A DNA stretch of 64,000 bases from Opisthorchis felineus. Taxonomy: Eukaryota; Platyhelminthes; Trematoda; Opisthorchiida; Opisthorchiidae. A program made the position numbers and the translations under genes. Below the pieces are notes generated by a model. That model was not told the DNA's origin. It made no database searches and worked only from the letters and a program-made list of their open reading frames with translations. Positions 1-11,049 of the stretch are shown here, piece after piece. The stretch covers positions 240,313 to 304,312 of the forward strand of contig SJOL01005632.1 of the NCBI GenBank assembly GCA_004794785.1, given 5' to 3'. Each line of letters begins with the position of its first letter. The first letter of the stretch is position 1.

Positions 1-195
1 ATCGAGCAGTTTGAGGAGATGCTGTCGGTGGTTGAAGACCCTTTTCCACTTGAAAGTAAAGGGGATGCCAAACTGTGTTACGGTGTCTGTCGGACCCAGA
101 GGACTGATGAGTTCCTCGGCGAAGCAAAATGGTTCGACTGAGACTGCTGTCGCCCGATGTTTCCTGTCCCCACAAATCACCATCGCTTTCGTCTT

Positions 196-830
196 TCAGG
201 CGTTTATCTTCATACCAGCTCTTCCCAATTCGACCGCAGCAGCTTCAAGCTTCTCGTTAAGGCGAGCCTGACTTTCTGCACACACGACCCAGTCGTCTGC
301 GAAGGCAAAACCATCTACTAGGGTGTCATGGAACTGATATCCCAGTTGCGGCATCGACAATCCAAGAACCTCATCCATTGCCATGAGCAATAATGAGGAG
401 AGTGGATCTCCTTGCCTCACACCTCTGTGGCAGTGAACCTCGGAATTGGGGAGAACTGCTACAGCATTCTCATAGGACTGTGCGATGTATCGAATTAGAG
501 GTGACGGTGCTCGAAATGCCTCGACAGATCTGACGATTGCGTCATGGGAAACCGAATCAAACGCTTTCGAGATTTCAACAACTGCCAAGCTGAGGTTAGA
601 AGCAGTCGCTGAAGAGCGACGAAACAGGACATGTAACAGCGATGTAGCTTCCAAACAACCGTCTCGATATAGAAGTGCAAACTGGAGTGAGAGCAGTTGC
701 AATCTATCAGTCCAACGATCAGCAAGCACCTTATGAAAGCATCGGACAAGAATGGATGACACGGAGATCGGTCTCAGTTGATCCGGTGAAGTCGGATTTG
801 GGACCTTCGGAACTAGAGTAATACGGGCAC
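196..830 (-). pseudogene. R2 reverse transcriptase palm (FADD box intact)
   Basis: Encodes the RT core. In order: RPISVSSILVRCFHK, ISKAFDSVSHDAIV (motif A with its Asp), GVRQGDPLSSLL (motif B), and FAFADDWVVCAESQ (motif C with both Asp residues). Non-LTR RTs use these residues for target-primed reverse transcription. The frame continues left with the thumb region and is lost toward base 1. This is the only RT in the window whose catalytic DD pair is still present, although the element as a whole is broken upstream. Confidence 0.85.
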
Positions 831-1223
831 GACACAGTTGTGGGGGAAAACCCCCAGATAATACCCAGCGAGCGCGTTAGCACTGAACCGGCGGAGCATT
901 CTGAGCGTGAGCTTGTCCAGGCCTGGGGACGAATTGCCCATTAAACGGATCGTACGGCCGACTTCCTCTCCTGTAATTGGCTCTGTCAAGCTCCAATCAT
1001 ATGGTACTACTATGCGATTTGGCCGGCTATCCACGTGTTTTGGAGCTGAGAGCACCTGTTTCCAATACCGCTCGGGGTCCAGAGGTAGGCCGCAGTTACC
1101 TTTGTATAGATCCTTCCATGACCCATCGAGAACAGTAGACGCTGCATCTTTCCGTCTTTGGTGGTATAGGGTCTGGATGGCGGCGTAGTTGGCTCGGCGG
1201 ATCTGCTTTCGGTTGACAGACAT
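813..1223 (-). pseudogene. R2 ORF, segment between Myb-like region and RT
   Basis: 136 codons in the same frame as the 1263-2003 segment, separated from it only by two nonsense codons. It encodes the pre-RT region and the start of the RT, with the phrase SSPGLDKLTLRMLR corresponding to the 'GPDG'-type motif that opens non-LTR RTs. Near 840 the frame shifts and RT coding continues in the 196-830 frame (ITLVPKVPNPTSP, then RPISVSSILVRCFHK). The homologous junction in copy 2 at 27.7 kb reads through in one frame, which places the lesion in copy 1. Confidence 0.75.
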
Positions 1224-1262
1224 CCGACGGGCTAACTGATGACGGCGTCATGATGCAGTTTT

Positions 1263-2003
1263 TCAGGTGTGTCGAAATGTCCTGGAGGATTGGATGTCCA
1301 GAAGCGACAGGACTTGCTCTGGTGTCATGATGCCAGACTGCAACCCTCGGGTAAATGCCAGATGGTCAACACTAGCAAGCGAACTGTCAGCATGGGATTC
1401 CAAGAGTGACACGGCGCAATCCACGGTTTGTTTAAACCAGACGCTATAGTCATCAGCTTCTAACGAGTAAGCCGCTATTTGACCGCTAGTTTGGTCAGGG
1501 CCACCAGATGATGATTCGTCCTGTTGTGCTTGCCAGTTAAGAACCCGTAACCTGGTTTTGATGCTGATGGCCGATCGACCAGAAAAATACTGCTCCAATC
1601 TCACGAACAGCGCGGTTTGCGTGCCACAAGACGGGTATAATTTGTTAGCCAGGCGCAAGAGCGATTGTGACTCTTGTTGGGAACAACAGGCCCCGGAATA
1701 CTTCACTCGGCCAAGCTTATCTGCATTATGCTGGGTGGGGTGTGCGTGCCGGCGATGTTGGCTCAGGCCAATCTTCGTCGGAAAAAGGCGGGAACAATCA
1801 GCGCAGGCCAATTGGGTGACCATGTTCGTACCAACACTTTCATTGTCGTGAACTCGATGGTGGGCTACCAAGCCAGCTTTCGATTTGCAGCACTTGCCAC
1901 ATTCCTCACACCTGAGCCCCACGAGACTCTTTTGTTTACTGGTTGAAACTGGTGCGTAGGCACCAGATGATTCGTAGTGTACATTGTCGAAATTAACCAG
2001 CAC
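1263..2003 (-). pseudogene. R2 ORF, N-terminal part: two C2H2 fingers plus Myb-like segment
   Basis: An open stretch of 246 codons. Counting from its first Met, finger 1 is C32-x2-C35-x12-H48-x3-H52. Finger 2 is C67-x2-C70-x12-H83 with H86 or H88 as last ligand. Residues about 100-157 resemble the Myb/SANT-like DNA-binding segment that follows the fingers in R2 proteins (a basic helix ending in SIKTRLRVLNW). In the family these domains bind target DNA. The frame ends at a TGA at 1263-1265. The same frame resumes after a second nearby stop in the 813-1223 segment, so this is a broken single ORF, not a separate gene. The two-finger count is what I see; a third finger further upstream is not visible. 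Confidence 0.8.
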
Positions 2004-2369
2004 ACTGAAACCAAACAGATTGGTTAGCCCTGTCTGGAGTTGCTGAACTCTTAGCTCACCCAGACTGGCGTCCAGGCTCCCCAGTTGGCACCACGAGGAG
2101 GTAGTTCAGCTGCCGACTAAGCAGCTGCCTGTACTGCGGCGTTCAAGAGCTCGTACCCTACGTCTCAGGGGTTTGAGCGAATTTCAAGATCGGAGTAGAG
2201 CGCATGGACCACAAAAGCTGATTCCTCCGGTGAGAAAACATTCATCAAGCATCAGTGCCACCGTCGTCCTAACGACGGAAAACGACGCCGAGTGATTGAA
2301 CACGCAGAGTATGAAGCATGTTTTAACGCTGTGCAATTCGTTTAGAATAACTAGTTTTAATATGATTCA

Positions 2370-4364
2370 TAACCCCGAGCTCCCAGGTGTCGAAGCACCC
2401 AAGTGGTTTAACCACAAGCGTCGATTAAGCCCGAGAAACTGGAGACCATCCGGCCAATGCTTGAACGCAGGAGCGGATGCTTCAACATCATGTATTACGA
2501 CCGATCCAAGTTCACCAGATATCTGAAAAACAGCGATGTTAGCAATATTCGGGCGCAACTATCCAAGTAAGACCTATTGTTGTTGCAAAATATGCACCTT
2601 TTGCGGGTCATATTTTACATTTGGAAACTCGGTTCAACGAAAAATGACGTGCCTGCTGTTCGAGAGATGAGACCAATCGAATGTCGCATTTCGTACATTC
2701 TACCTCCGAGATGCTAGAACTGTACAGGTTTTCCGAATTTTTACTAACTGAAAGTACCTATTCAACCAATCAATAGGAGTACTTTTTGCATCAGTTACCT
2801 ATTGCTGATGACCGTCGTAAAAGTCTCCCTGTGGCCATTGGTTTTCTATGGCGAGAGACTGAAGCTAACGTGAGAACTTTCCTCCTGATTTTTCTCGAAT
2901 TCGATGGTGGTGGTTCTCATGTCAAGTGCATCATTTCTGACGGTTCACTGGCCATCGCAAACACAATGTATTTCCAATGTATTTCGCAATGTATTTCCCT
3001 TTGCAAATCATTTATTGTGTCGAGTTCATACAGCCGGAAAGGTTACCAAACGGTTTCCGCAATCCAGTTCATTCATGCTTTCTTGTTGTCGTGCATACAT
3101 CTAATTTTTGGAGGTATTTAGCCTCCTTGAAACTTATTCGTGTATATAACTCGCCTTTTTTCCTGTACCTAAACGCATTCAACCCGCCGAATGCTTCCAA
3201 ATGGACTTACTGCAGAATTTCACATGGTACGAACTATGGCATTCACGATATAAACGTGGCTGAGTCCACGTATCGATGCCTCAATATGGAATTGCTCAAT
3301 GAGCAAACTGGCATATGAAGGGCCATACGAGTTTCACGGATGGAACCGTCAGAAAGCCATATTAGATGCGTCTTGTCGCGACCTCCGCATTGTCGGCCAT
3401 CCTGAACTGGACAGCTTGTCATCGAATGATGTCGCTCGTCACTTCCAAAATCGCATCAAACTTGTGCTCAACCCGTTCACTTATGGTTTTGATCAGCCAC
3501 GAGCACACAACCATACTGAAGGATCGTCGACAAGTGACAGTCAGCTACGCGACCCGAACCTGTACGTGCAAGAAATACTTTGTGTTCGGAAACCGATGTC
3601 GACATCTACTATGCCTTGCAAGAGAACACAACGTGGAAGCCAACGAGCAACCGGTCGGCTCCCGATGGATCCGGAAAACCAATGGTGCAATCGCCGTTTC
3701 ATTCGCCCCTTTGGATGCGCCACAACTTAATACTTGAACATCCAGTGTCCCACTGAATATGATCTTGAATGTTGTTTGAGCACTCTATCAACTTCTGAAT
3801 CCTGAGCATTTTGCTACGTATGCCATTTGGCATCGTGGTTTTGTTCAGCAATCGGGCCCACGAGCACTGCCACCGTCTACTTTCCTAACTCCCATCAACC
3901 TGACCACGGACACGAACATTGCTGAATACGACTAACTGCCGCTGTCTACGTTGCTGAACTTGGATGCTCCCACTCTCAATCAGTCGGAATTCCCGGAAGG
4001 ACTTGTCACATTGGGCCTAGAAAATCCCATCGTCCACGACTAAATGGATGCTGTTGACATTTTAAGCTCGGATGAGGAAGAAACTATTCCAGCGAATCCA
4101 CCTTTTGAGCGACGGATAGTAGCTGTGTACGACGCAACGCATCATCTTCGGGCGGAGATCATCGATGGAACATCAAACATCTATACTTTGCAAGAGTCTC
4201 TAGATGATTACAACATACGTGCTGAATGCGGCCTGGAACATCCGGAGGAGAACGAAGGAAAAACAATAAACTGGGTTCAGTGTCCAGTGGTGGTACCATC
4301 GCAGTTGTCTTCTCTAACCCCCTACTGTGAAGGTTTTGGTGTTTTTTTGGAAGAAACCATTTGA
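2370..4364 (+). pseudogene. MULE (Mutator-like) transposase relic with SWIM zinc finger
   Basis: A degenerate transposase can be followed across frameshifts. About 2421-2570 gives an N-terminal helical segment (SIKPEKLETIRPMLERRSG, ending NIRAQLSK). About 2780-2965 gives the DDE core (DDRRKSLPVAIGFLWRETEAN, then IISDGSLAIANTM with the second Asp). About 2985-3050, in another frame, reads NVFPFANHLLCRVHTAGKV, as after the catalytic Asp in MULE proteins. About 3520-3735 has a SWIM finger (CTCKKYFVFGNRCRHLLC, CxC...CxH). The frame containing 4044-4364 (SSDEEE, 106 codons) is open upstream to about 3860 except for two TAA stops, so I read it as the acidic C-terminal tail. Terminal inverted repeats were not found. 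Family assignment is by motif. Confidence 0.75.
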
Positions 4365-7300
4365 CTACAGACAGATCTTACAATCCGGCGTCCCTCCGAA
4401 GCTTACGGCAAATGTGCTTGCCTAATACGTGCCGCTTCGTTTGGCCTGTTTCCGCTCATGCGTACTTATTTGTGCTTATACGTGTTACACGTGAGTGGTC
4501 ATATACATTTCAATGGAGCTTTCCGATAATCGTCAACTTATTCTTCTGCTATAAAGTGTTCGATTTTTCGTAAATTATTTTTTTTGAGTCCATCGCATAA
4601 AATCAACTCCTCCTCAATGTGGCACGGTGGTGTAACCAGCGTTTAACTGGGCGATCGGGGCTCTGGTACCTAACTTGGAAAAGTTGTCTCCTATATTATT
4701 TATGCTTAATTTAATTTCAGGATGGGTGCTTGTCATCCCAAAAAAACTAAAATGGAAGAATAACCAGCGGTTTCACGGATGTGCAGTGCCCAGTGAACAG
4801 AACACCAGTGAAAAGAATTTCTTCTTGTTTTCTCTCATACAAATGGTACCCACACAATAAATGCCTCATGTACGACTGCATGGTTATACATTGTCGCTGG
4901 ATGGCGCTTTAGGTGTCCTGATTTAAGTCGAAAATACTGACGTCTCGTGCATGTAGAAACTGGAGATGTCATAATTAAATACGTTATACTTCAAGCAGAT
5001 ACGGCAAATATGACAAGACTTTCACCGCATGCATATGGAAACCGTGTAAGTGGCCGGGGATTACTTAATAGAAAACGTTATGTCTTAGGCAAATACGGAG
5101 TGCAACTGGAACAAACACCTAAAAAACTGTAGCGGTGCACATAAACCAACTAAGGTTACATTTTTTCACAAAATCTTACCGAGCCTTTCATGAACTTCCC
5201 ATATATCACGAAATGTGAGAAAGTTTTCACTAAGAGCATTGACATAATAATACAGAAACAAATCAACAGTAAATTAAATGTTCAGTCTTTGCATCGGCAA
5301 GATAACAGGCTGAGTAATTTGGTAAGTTTTCACGAACCTAGCGAAGTAATACACTATGAAGCATTACGACCTGCGTGCAATGCGGTGCTGGTTGTTTCGT
5401 ACTTTTCACCGTTTGCTAATCGGAAACGTAATGCTGCATTAGACAGTTGTTTTCTATTGTTGGTCATGTTATCCTCCTTCCATCCTAGTTTATAAATGAC
5501 AATGTAGACCATTGAATGACTTTAGTCAGCTTACCCACCGTGGTCACAAAGGTCTATGGTTGCTGCTTGCAGCGCGTGGACTGTGATATTTTGGACCCCT
5601 GGACTCGCCGTTGTCTAAAGATTGGAGGTGAACATGCTTTCGTTTAGTTCCTTCGGTATCCGGTGTGTGAAGGCAAATAAATAACAGGAGATTCACATGT
5701 AAACATGCCTTCGGCAAGGTTTTTCATGTCGCACACTTCCGAAGGCTCAGGGAGAGACAACTGAATGAGCACGAATGAAACAACTAGTTGAAGTCACCAG
5801 TAGGATGGCATGAGTTTGTCAGCGCATGCAGTGCTATTGTTGTGTTCTAAACAAGATGATATATGTGGGTGGAGTTGAGGTGGACCATGGCGAGTCCAAC
5901 ATGCGAACAAAGCTTTTTTGTTAACAAAGGATTGCTCGGTGCTCTACTGATCTGGGTTGATTAGCAGGTGCCTTGTAAGCAATACAGAAACTTTGACTGG
6001 GCATTACATTCCTTATTGAAAGGACTCGGTGCTGTGTGGTACGTAAGCGCCAGTGATTCATACTGCTTCATTTCTGTCGATGACGACGATGAATGCGCAA
6101 ATGTTTTGACACCCTGCACATGCGCGGGCAATTGTGTATGCTGCAATAAGCCCTAATGACCGAATACCGAACAAAGCTTGCAGAGTAGAGCACTGGCGAC
6201 TCGCCAGAGACGTGTCAACTTACGTAGCAAATTAAAGTTTTCGATTATCCAGTACTCTTGTGATATTCAACATAATCTGCTGCAACTCATATATTGGTCT
6301 ATGTCTACCTTTAAGCCGTCATTCATGAGAATTGGAGTTGCCAAGTTGACAAATGCAAATTAATGCACGCACCATACGGTAATCTAATTGCTACGTAGAT
6401 ACATGCCATAATGTATCTGTTGTCTACGGATTCAATTTCCTTCCTTAGTGAAACAATTATAAGACGCAAGATTTCCACGGAGCTCTGTGTAAATCTGTAA
6501 GAGTGGCATCCTTCAGAAAATTTAAGTAATTCGTACTTCACATGAACTCCATTAATAGCCGAAAATTGATAGAAATTAGCAAAATTGCAATAATCTTATT
6601 AATGTTTCGCAGTAAAAACACCCTATTAAATAAACTCTTATCCATTCCGACGTTAGAATGAACTCAAAATTTAGTGATACATTTTATGTCTGGTTATCTA
6701 ATATTGCTTTATCATTGCCTTCAGGACACCACAGTGAGTGCAGTCTACATCAACGTGAGTGGAAATCAGAAAATAGCAACCATCGTAGCTAACGAAAACT
6801 GAGGGGAATTCCTCAATCAAACTTTGATAATGGGGTGAATGATTCATTCCGATTGGTCGTGCACTTTAATGGTAAACAGAACCTCAGCAGTTAACTGATG
6901 CAAAGAGAATGCTTTACGGGAAGTACGCACCAGTAATTACTACTGGTGAATTGCTGTCGATAATGATGACGCTAATGATGATGAGGAGGAGGGGTGGAGG
7001 GCGAATCCATGTGTGAATGCACTTATGTATGCTGCCAAAACCCCGTGATGTGAATGGATCCGAATTCCCTTATGTCAAAGTTTATAACTTGTACATGATC
7101 TTAGATCGAATGTATGTTTCACTGATGAACGTCACAATAGTCTGATATATCCGTAGATTTAGTCCTTTGTGGCGATCTATGTGTTATTAATGGAGAGGTA
7201 CAATTAGTTACAACTCTGTTCGCGATATTACGTTAGCTGATTCATTTAGCCTCCCTTTTGTGGATCTGTACGAATGTTATTACACCACGAATTGGTTGAC

Positions 7301-7999
7301 ACGTTTCACAGTTTTTAGCTAAGTTGGTACTACGGCAGTGACGTGTCCAGTTAACCCATGTACACAAATTATTAGCACTAAGTTCACTTAAAGGAGAGTA
7401 AAATGAATCCAAACACGGTCTGGTTTGATGTTAGCACAGCATGTATGCCCCACTATGAAACCTCACTGTCCTGCCAACTAATTAACCTTGGGAAAAATGA
7501 ACGCTAAGTTAAACCCTGCCATTTCCTGTCATCTGTCAGCAAGCAGTCTGTGAGATACTCCTGTTGAAAAAGGACCGAAGAGTTCCAAAAACCACTCGCT
7601 CTATATTTGAACAGAGATATCCATGATTTTATTACTTCTGGCGTAGAGTAGCTCTTTAATTGGTCAGTAAAGCATTGACGTTTATCTGGAACAAGTCAAA
7701 AAATACTCATTCTAACTTCGATGGTTTTAGCACGCTGCCAAGAACTCTGGGCTTGGTTCTGAGATGGATAGAAGAGGTTGACAGAAAATTGACTTTCGGC
7801 GTTAGCAATGGAGTTTTTAACAACTTACGTGCGATTTTTGCCTGTCATGGCTGTTTACCGAGCACCAAGTTCACCTGTGACTGCAATCAACAAGCTATTT
7901 AGTACTCTTACTGCCGAATTCGCTTTCTGTCAACAAGAAAAGGTCATCTGAAAGGATCATTTGCCCAGTGAACTTAGTTCCCCTGCGGTTCTAACCCAG
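4365..7999. other. No recognisable feature
   Basis: AT-rich DNA with only short open frames (under about 105 codons) that show no domain, no codon-bias signal I can argue for, and no similarity to the repeats found elsewhere in the window. The part nearest 4365 may still include the 3' end of the MULE relic. Confidence 0.5.
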
Positions 8000-8218
8000 T
8001 TTGGATGTTTCAGACTGTCAGTTAATTATGGTGACGCTGAGTGAACACGATGACTTTTAAACACAAGCCATCGGGCATTCAGCAAGCCCAAAACCCATTT
8101 GGATGTTTCAGACATCAGTTATTTGTGGTGACGCTGAGGGAACACGATGACCTTTGTTTGACAATCATTATGTTCTCTCAGCATCACCACAAATAACTGA
8201 CAGTCGGAGACATCCAAT
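8000..8218. repeat. Triplicated 54-base repeat: two direct copies plus one inverted (MITE-like hairpin)
   Basis: Copy 1 at 8000-8053 and copy 2 at 8098-8152 are direct repeats starting TTGGATGTTTCAGAC and ending near AACACGATGAC. Copy 3 at 8165-8218 is the reverse complement, ending GACATCCAA. Copies 2 and 3 form a stem of about 52 bases with a loop of about 13 bases and few mismatches. The core GTGACGCTGAG...GAACA is conserved in all three. It lies about 450 bases upstream of the lectin-like gene. A foldback/MITE-type element or a local inverted duplication would both fit. Confidence 0.85.
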
Positions 8219-8670
8219 TTAGGTGCGTACAGCACTGTGTCCTTGTATTAAGCATTTTATTTGCATCAGTTAACTGCTGATGTTCTGTATACAAATATGA
8301 CTATTACCAGAACCTTTCGCTTTTTTACTTTTGTGCAAATTCCATAGCCGTTTTTCCTTTTATAGGACTGAACCCTATTTTCTCCATTTATTGGGCGGCC
8401 TGTTTTTTGAATGCCTTCTGTATCCTTTTCGGCTTCAGCGATTGGCCTTCAGCCTCAAAGAGCAACGAGTTATTCAATCTGAACCACGCCACATGTCATA
8501 GAAAATAATCTGTGGATTATCACCGGGTGTCAGTGCACAATGAGTTATGAACTCAATTGCAGTTTAAACCAATGGCTACATAGAAATTACTTTGCCAGCC
8601 AGCGACCAATTAAATAGTTGGGAGTGTGGAATAAATTTCCTAACCACCATTTTAACTGTCCCTCATTTAG
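8219..8670. other. Upstream region of the lectin-like gene
   Basis: No ORF or recognisable repeat. It ends in a pyrimidine-rich tract and AG at 8669-8670 that makes a good 3' splice acceptor two bases before the ATG at 8673. It may therefore be intron or outron rather than promoter. Confidence 0.5.
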
Positions 8671-8672
8671 TC
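8661..8672 (+). promoter_or_regulatory. 3' splice acceptor (cis intron or spliced-leader) abutting the ATG
   Basis: The sequence TTTTAACTGTCCCTCATTTAG, ending at 8670, is followed by TC and then ATG. An acceptor this close to the start codon leaves essentially no 5' UTR on the coding exon. This is typical of spliced-leader addition in flukes, or of a 5' UTR intron. It supports Met at 8673 rather than the upstream in-frame Met at 8592. Confidence 0.6.
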
Positions 8673-9674
8673 ATGGATATCGCTTCATGGTTTCTAGCTC
8701 TGTTAGTATTTCCAACTGCTCTAATCACGGCTGAATGTCCAGATGATTTAACGCAACTAAAGGATGGTTCATGTGTCATTATTCTAGGAAACGCTAAAGG
8801 GCTTTGTGATGCCCTAAGAAGGTGTGCGTTGCTTTCACAAACAAAACGGCAAGACTATTTTCTTATTGGCTTTCACCAACGCAATCTAAAGTACGGAAGC
8901 CCGAACCTCAAAGGAAACTATATGTGGACAAGCATCTCTGATATTCTACAAGTCCGAGACAAAAACAGGAATGGATGGCGCGATGCGAATCCGAAAACCC
9001 CTGAGCATGTTTCTGAAGAAGGTGAGATAAACTGGGATGTGGATCAACCAGGAGGAGGAGAACATGCGGTGGCAGTCAGGTATTCGGCTCGTTCACTGCA
9101 CGATGTGCCTCTTAAGAATATGAACGCGCAGGTTGTCTGTGAGCTCATTGGTCCAACTTCCAGTGCACCCATATCCCTAGTTCAGATCAAGAAAAATTTC
9201 CCAGTGGTGCTTGAAACGTTGCACAATGACGATCCAAAAGCTGATGGTTGTTACGTTAAATCAGCTGAAGCGAGTTTGGGGAGATGTGCCTTTCGGTATG
9301 TTGAAGAACATGTTGGATTGTAGAAAATTTGTTACATAGTCACCAGAAAGCATTAGCTGAAAGTGAGAAATTCCCAAGACGACTAAACATTCAATCTAGG
9401 CATTACTTCATTTTCTATCCAACAAAAAAACGTTCACAAATTTCCACACTTTGTTGCCGTTTTGGACACAGAATCATTGTTTGCCCATTGCAAACACCTC
9501 GGTATCCAAAACCAGGTCGTCGAGTGTCATTATAAAGGGACATATGATGCATTTGTAGAAATCTGTAAGTTTTTTCAAGAACAACTAGATCGAACTGCGG
9601 TCAGAGACAGACAACGCGCTGTTTTGCTTTTCGGAATCATAAATGAAAACTTATACTTTACTGTTAGCCGTATG
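8673..9674 (+). CDS. Secreted protein with C-type-lectin-like domain; three exons, two micro-introns (3' end unresolved)
   Basis: Exons 8671-9295, 9340-9362 and 9400-9674. Introns are 44 bases (GTATGT...ACATAG) and 37 bases (GTGAGA...CTAAAC...TCTAG). Joined, they give exactly 307 codons with no stop, although each intron contains stops or breaks frame. Residues 1-20 are a signal peptide (MDIASWFLALLVFPTALITA). Residues 22-158 resemble a C-type-lectin-like fold: C22 and C34, C45/C51, FLIGFH at 63-68, W121, and VVCEL at 154-158 for the closing Cys. A second, less clear Cys-bearing segment starts near C193. Its FGIINENLYFTV in exon 3 echoes FLIGFHQRNLKY, suggesting a second domain. Canonical calcium/sugar motifs (EPN, WND) are absent, so carbohydrate binding is unproven. 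Exon 3 probably ends at the donor GTACGT (9675). A last exon at 9727-9756 is possible but weak. Confidence 0.7.
9296..9339 (+). other. 44-base intron in the lectin-like gene
   Basis: Begins GTATGT after TTTCG and ends TTACATAG. The unspliced frame meets a stop at 9321-9323. Removing the intron continues the frame as RHQKALAE. Confidence 0.6.
9340..9362 (+). other. 23-base micro-exon
   Basis: Lies between an AG at 9338-9339 and a strong donor GTGAGA at 9363. At 23 bases it shifts phase from 2 to 1. This is exactly what is needed to join the exon-1 frame to the long open frame of exon 3. Confidence 0.6.
9363..9399 (+). other. 37-base intron in the lectin-like gene
   Basis: GTGAGA donor, a CTAAAC branch-point-like sequence 9-14 bases before the end, and TCAATCTAG acceptor. 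The size matches the micro-introns known in trematode genes. Confidence 0.65.
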
Positions 9675-9756
9675 GTACGTAAACAAGCCGAAATTAGTCA
9701 AATAGTATGTTCCCTGTGTCTATTAGAAAGGCGTAGAGAGAACCGTTCTTAGATAA

Positions 9757-11040
9757 TCCTGTCAGCTTTGTAGAATTCGTACTTCTTCGTATTGGAATTT
9801 CATGGTCACCACTTTACTGGCGACTGACTGGCAGGGCAGATATCGCTGGGTGGGTGTTCACAATGATTTTTTGCGAGTGAATGAACAACTCCTTCCATGA
9901 GATTTACCACGGTATATACGCTAAAATAAATTGCCAGTAAAATTTACAACTGATGACCACTTCTTCTGTGATCGACACCAGCTGCGACTTGGATTAGAAC
10001 ACAGTTTCTGCAGCTACACATCAGGCCTTATTCATTTGTCCAATTATGTACTCATTCTGTGAGGGTGCCCAGTCTATGCTAACAGACAAGGCAAGACAAA
10101 CGTTCCATAGGAGGACAAATGGATTAGCAAATGATACAATAGCAACAGGAACATGACGAAAATTAGTGTCCTGAACACCAGTTATATAGGCCAGCTGGCT
10201 GCAATACGAAAACAATTATTAGCCCAATACAATTCTGGTAGGCCACAGTGCCTCTGATCTATAGAAAATATCGGTAAGTTTATTATGCTTGACACTCGGA
10301 TTTGAGAGAAAAGAGTGCTGGAAATTCAAAATTAAAAAATTACTTCGCCTTTCCAGCGTTATCTTCGGAAAATCCCTCGAAATGTTTTATGTTTATGCAA
10401 TTCTGATTCATCATGGAGTTAATTTTGGCGGTTTCAAGGTTTTGCCTTCCTGAACTGTTATTCAACGCATTTTGACCTGCATCAGAGTTTACCAGTCCTT
10501 CAAAAGTGACAAGTAACTCTTTAGGGCGGTAATCAAGTTATTTGGTGAGTTAGATTTGTGGGCAGAGAAAACATTACCTTCAGTGACTTCTCGGATCATA
10601 CTGGACCCGAGACTGGCTAATTCATTAATTTTTGCCACAGTACTAAGGAAGCTTACTTTTCCAGTAAAAATCTTGGAATTTAGATAGCGCTGGGCTCAAG
10701 TTTTGAACTCATTTTCCATAAGTGAGTATATCAAGAAGAAAAGGCTGCGACCTTACTTCGAAAACAATGAGACCTTTCGCCTTTGCGACGGACTTATTTT
10801 AAATGAGATATTTATAACTAATGCTGGCAACTTTCAGTGTCAAAACTACTGGAGAATTGCCCAGCTAGTAAGAATGAATGACAAAAGACAGGGATACTCA
10901 CTTTGATTACCTGTAAGAGACACGTATCCACACTTGTTCGTGCAGGTGTTTTAACGGTCAAACTGCTTCACCGGATGTTCAAACCATGCAGTCCACTGAT
11001 ATGAACCTCAAAGATTCTTTTTCACGCGAGACCCCAACCA
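9757..11040. other. No recognisable feature
   Basis: Possibly the 3' part or a large intron of the lectin-like gene. I see no convincing further exon, and the open frames are short. Confidence 0.4.
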
Positions 11041-11049
11041 GGTAGGGGG

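Larger units (their letters stand above)
1..2290 (-). mobile_element. R2-clade non-LTR retrotransposon, copy 1 (runs off left edge)
   Basis: Read on the minus strand, this is one decayed R2-type element: N-terminal C2H2 zinc fingers, a Myb-like segment, then a reverse transcriptase of the R2 type. The RT shows GVRQGDPLSS and an intact FADD catalytic box. R2 elements are normally inserted at one site in 28S rDNA. The sequence beyond the probable 5' end (about 2290 onward) is a MULE relic, not recognisable rDNA. About 290 bases above the ORF (2004-2290) are probably 5' UTR. The C-terminal zinc finger and endonuclease lie beyond base 1. Two in-frame stops and at least one frameshift show that the copy is dead. 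The 5' boundary is an estimate. Confidence 0.85.

Noticed and set aside
105..135. Hammerhead-like word CTGATGAG ... CGAAG
   Set aside because: The conserved GAAA and the three stems are not present, and it lies in R2 coding sequence.
2004..2290. HDV-like ribozyme at the R2 5' end
   Set aside because: R2 elements often have one, but I could not fold a convincing double pseudoknot by eye; a covariance-model scan would decide.
8592..8672. Upstream in-frame Met extending the lectin-like protein by 27 residues
   Set aside because: An acceptor at 8670 and a clean signal peptide from Met 8673 make the upstream stretch more likely intron or outron.
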